Positions 5,308 through 6,980 of a stretch of DNA of 6,980 bases are shown here, in pieces. The DNA comes from Actinomycetes bacterium (GTDB lineage: Bacteria; Actinomycetota; Actinomycetes; Actinomycetales; Microbacteriaceae), in the NCBI GenBank assembly GCA_023436775.1, contig JAEZHW010000031.1:1-6980 (forward strand), given 5' to 3'. How positions within the stretch are numbered: the stretch's first letter is position 1; each line of letters opens with the position of its first letter. The position numbers were made by a program, and so were the translations under genes. The notes beneath the pieces are model-generated. The model was not told the origin of the DNA. It searched no databases and saw nothing but the letters and a program-made list of their open reading frames with translations.

Positions 5308-6842
5308 GAGAGTGCAGCTTCCTTTCCTGCGGTCATGTAGTGCATCAGTGCTTCAGGGGTCGCCTCGTCGCGATCCAACACGCCAGTGATGCGGCCTTCA
5401 GAGATTGCGTAAACGCGGTCAGAGAGTCCGAGCAGTTCCGGGAGCTCGGAGGAAATCAGGATGACGGCCTTGCCCTGTGCGGCGAGCTCGTTGATGATGC
5501 CGTAGATCTCGAACTTCGCGCCCACGTCAATGCCGCGGGTTGGCTCATCCAGGATCAGGATGTCCGGCTCCGAGAAGATCCACTTGCTCAACACGACCTT
5601 CTGCTGGTTGCCACCGGAGAGGCCACCAACCACCTGCGACACCGACGAGGCCTTAATGTTCATGGCCCCGCGGAAGGTCTCAGCGACGCTGTGTTCTTTA
5701 TCGCGGTCAATCACACCACCGGTGGCCAGCTTGAACAGCGAGGCGAGCGAGATGTTGGTCGCGATGTCGGCCAGCAGGTTGAGGCCGAATCGCTTACGGT
5801 CCTCGGTCGCGTACGCCAGGCCGGCGTCGACCGCATCCGTAACCGTCTTCAGTTCGACCTGCTTGCCGTCCTTGTATGCGGTGCCGCTGAGGAACTTGCC
5901 GTAGGAGCGGCCAAAGAGGCTCATCGCCAACTCGGTTCGACCGGCACCCATCAGGCCTGCAAAGCCCACGACCTCACCGGCGCGGACAAAGAAGGAGGCG
6001 TTGTCGACCACGAGGCGGCCCGGGTCGACCGGGTGACGCACGGTCCAGCCTTCGACGCGGAAGCGCTCTTCGCCAATCTCGACATTGCGCTCCGGGTACA
6101 TGTGATCGAGTTCGCGACCAACCATGGAGCGGATAATGCGCGCCTCGGTCGCGTCGGGCTCAGACATGCTGAAGGTTTCAATGGTCTTGCCGTCACGCAG
6201 GATGGTGACGGTATCCGCGATCCGGCGGATTTCCTTGAGCTTGTGCGAAATGATGATGCAGGTGATGCCCTGCTGCCGCAGGTGCTCGATCAATGAGAGC
6301 AAATGCGCGGAGTCTTCATCGTTCAGAGCTGCGGTCGGCTCGTCCAGGATGAGCAGTTTCACCTGCTTGGACAGCGCCTTCGCAATCTCGACGAGTTGCT
6401 GCTTGCCGACGCCGAGCTGCAGCACCGGCGTGCCGGGGTGTTCGTCCAGACCGACTCGGGCCAGCAACAGTGCGGCCTCTTTGTTGGTCTCGTCCCAATC
6501 GATGATGCCGCGCTTGGCGCGCTCATTGCCGAGGAAGATGTTCTCGGCGATGGACAGGTACGGGCTGAGCGCCAGTTCCTGGTGAATGATGACGATGCCA
6601 TCGTGCTCGGAGTCATTGATTGAGCGATATTCCGCCGGGTGCCCATCGAATTCGATGGTGCCGTCGAAGGTGCCATGCGGGTACACGCCGGACAACACTT
6701 TCATCAGGGTTGACTTACCGGCACCGTTCTCGCCACAGATGGCGTGGACTTCACCGCGCTGGACCTGGATCGAGACGTTGTCCAAGGCCTTCACCCCGGC
6801 AAACGCCTTCGTAATGCCGTTCATGGACAGGATGACGCTCAC
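5304..6842 (-). CDS. mmsA: Multiple-monosaccharide ABC transporter ATP-binding protein MmsA (GguA type)
   Basis: This protein is a tandem two-domain sugar ABC ATPase of 512 residues, the expected length. Domain 1 has intact Walker A GENGAGKST (37-45), Q-loop Gln88 in IIHQEL, Walker B LLILDEP (163-169) and His200, but an altered signature, LGVGK (143-147). Domain 2 has a degenerate Walker A, GLMGAGRTE (296-304), without the catalytic Lys. It keeps a proper LSGGNQQ (408-414), Walker B ending LDEP at 433, and Ser-Ser in place of the H-loop His (ISSELPELLG). This asymmetry is standard for MglA/XylG/RbsA proteins: one working composite site. The SINDSEHDGIVIIHQ and YPHGTFDG stretches favour the GguA/MmsA/XylG subgroup. 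Start is GTG, with GGAG 5 nt upstream; an internal ATG at codon 7 is less likely. It drives import through MmsB, encoded immediately downstream. Confidence 0.97.
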   Translation of the reverse strand: MSVILSMNGITKAFAGVKALDNVSIQVQRGEVHAICGENGAGKSTLMKVLSGVYPHGTFDGTIEFDGHPAEYRSINDSEHDGIVIIHQELALSPYLSIAENIFLGNERAKRGIIDWDETNKEAALLLARVGLDEHPGTPVLQLGVGKQQLVEIAKALSKQVKLLILDEPTAALNDEDSAHLLSLIEHLRQQGITCIIISHKLKEIRRIADTVTILRDGKTIETFSMSEPDATEARIIRSMVGRELDHMYPERNVEIGEERFRVEGWTVRHPVDPGRLVVDNASFFVRAGEVVGFAGLMGAGRTELAMSLFGRSYGKFLSGTAYKDGKQVELKTVTDAVDAGLAYATEDRKRFGLNLLADIATNISLASLFKLATGGVIDRDKEHSVAETFRGAMNIKASSVSQVVGGLSGGNQQKVVLSKWIFSEPDILILDEPTRGIDVGAKFEIYGIINELAAQGKAVILISSELPELLGLSDRVYAISEGRITGVLDRDEATPEALMHYMTAGKEAALS

Positions 6843-6860
6843 GAGCTCTCCACCTCATTT

Positions 6861-6906
6861 GGTCGACGTTGACCGATTCGTAGCAGGGACGATACCGCAA
6901 CTGCGG
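6861..6906. promoter_or_regulatory. Two short palindromes upstream of mmsA, possible regulator sites
   Basis: GGTCGACGTTGACC (6861-6874) is a 14-bp near-palindrome with one mismatched pair, only 6 bp upstream of the mmsA Shine-Dalgarno region. CCGCA-AC-TGCGG (6895-6906) is a perfect 5-2-5 inverted repeat. Either could bind a regulator such as the ROK protein. I found no convincing -35/-10 pair here and no copy of either motif ahead of the ROK gene, so this is weak. Confidence 0.22.
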
Positions 6907-6918
6907 CGTCAGCCCCAC

Positions 6919-6943
6919 CCTGGCAACACCCGAGGATGCCAGG
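6919..6943 (-). other. Intergenic stem-loop upstream of mmsA
   Basis: CCTGGCA (6919-6925) pairs perfectly with TGCCAGG (6937-6943) around an 11-nt loop. No T-tract follows on the minus strand. In sugar ABC operons a stem-loop between the binding-protein gene and the ATPase gene often protects the upstream mRNA and keeps the binding protein more abundant. That role would fit if the binding-protein gene lies just beyond the right edge. No open frame with recognisable protein reads in from the edge, so 6843-6980 appears non-coding. Confidence 0.42.
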
Positions 6944-6980
6944 TCGGTTGGCGGGCAACGGCCGGGGTGGATCGCAATCC

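Noticed and set aside
5340..6296. Long plus-strand open frame (318 codons) opposite mmsA.
   Set aside because: It overlaps the unmistakable two-domain ATPase on the other strand and has no recognisable domain. GC bias keeps such antisense frames open.

Overview
The window looks like ordinary chromosomal DNA from a high-GC Gram-positive bacterium (Actinomycetota). This rests on GC-rich sequence with G/C-biased third codon positions, an initiator tRNA with no encoded CCA, and the style of the protein sequences. Genus cannot be told from the sequence alone. Every gene I can support is on the minus strand, so the window is best read from right to left. No mobile element, CRISPR array or rRNA gene is visible.

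Right half (6980 down to 2848): a monosaccharide-uptake cluster. An intergenic stretch with a stem-loop and small palindromes (6843-6980) leads into a GTG-started, two-domain sugar ABC ATPase of the MmsA/GguA type (6842-5304). This overlaps by ATGA with its 400-residue permease MmsB/GguB (5307-4105). After 57 bp containing a small GC hairpin comes a ROK-family repressor-like protein (4047-2848). The expected periplasmic-type sugar-binding protein (ChvE/MmsE type) is not in the window and would most naturally lie just beyond the right edge. The likely logic is that the binding protein captures an aldose, MmsB and MmsA import it, and the ROK protein adjusts expression in response to the sugar. 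The ROK protein has no cysteine and a shortened segment where family members normally carry the structural zinc site.

Middle and left half (2847 down to 225): a separate three-gene efflux-type unit. After 142 bp of non-coding DNA (a 15-nt direct repeat plus a candidate promoter/operator), an FtsX/MacB-fold permease (2705-1566) is joined by a TAATG overlap to its ATPase (1566-871). A TetR-family regulator follows (806-225). The permease/ATPase pair resembles the HrtB/HrtA haem exporter in length and local motifs. Haem or another toxic hydrophobic compound is therefore a reasonable substrate hypothesis, but not shown. The 64-bp gap before tetR holds a perfect 13-bp inverted repeat. A related ACAGnCnGT palindrome sits between the candidate -35 and -10 upstream of the permease, so one TetR repressor may control both promoters.

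Left edge (224 down to 1): a 74-nt initiator tRNA-fMet (163-90) with its diagnostic C1:A72 mismatch, a weak promoter candidate upstream and a stem-loop terminator candidate downstream. Positions 1-50 hold nothing I can assign. The window is mostly conventional. The points most worth following are the two-site TetR operator pattern, the HrtBA-like exporter assignment, and the ROK regulator without a zinc site.
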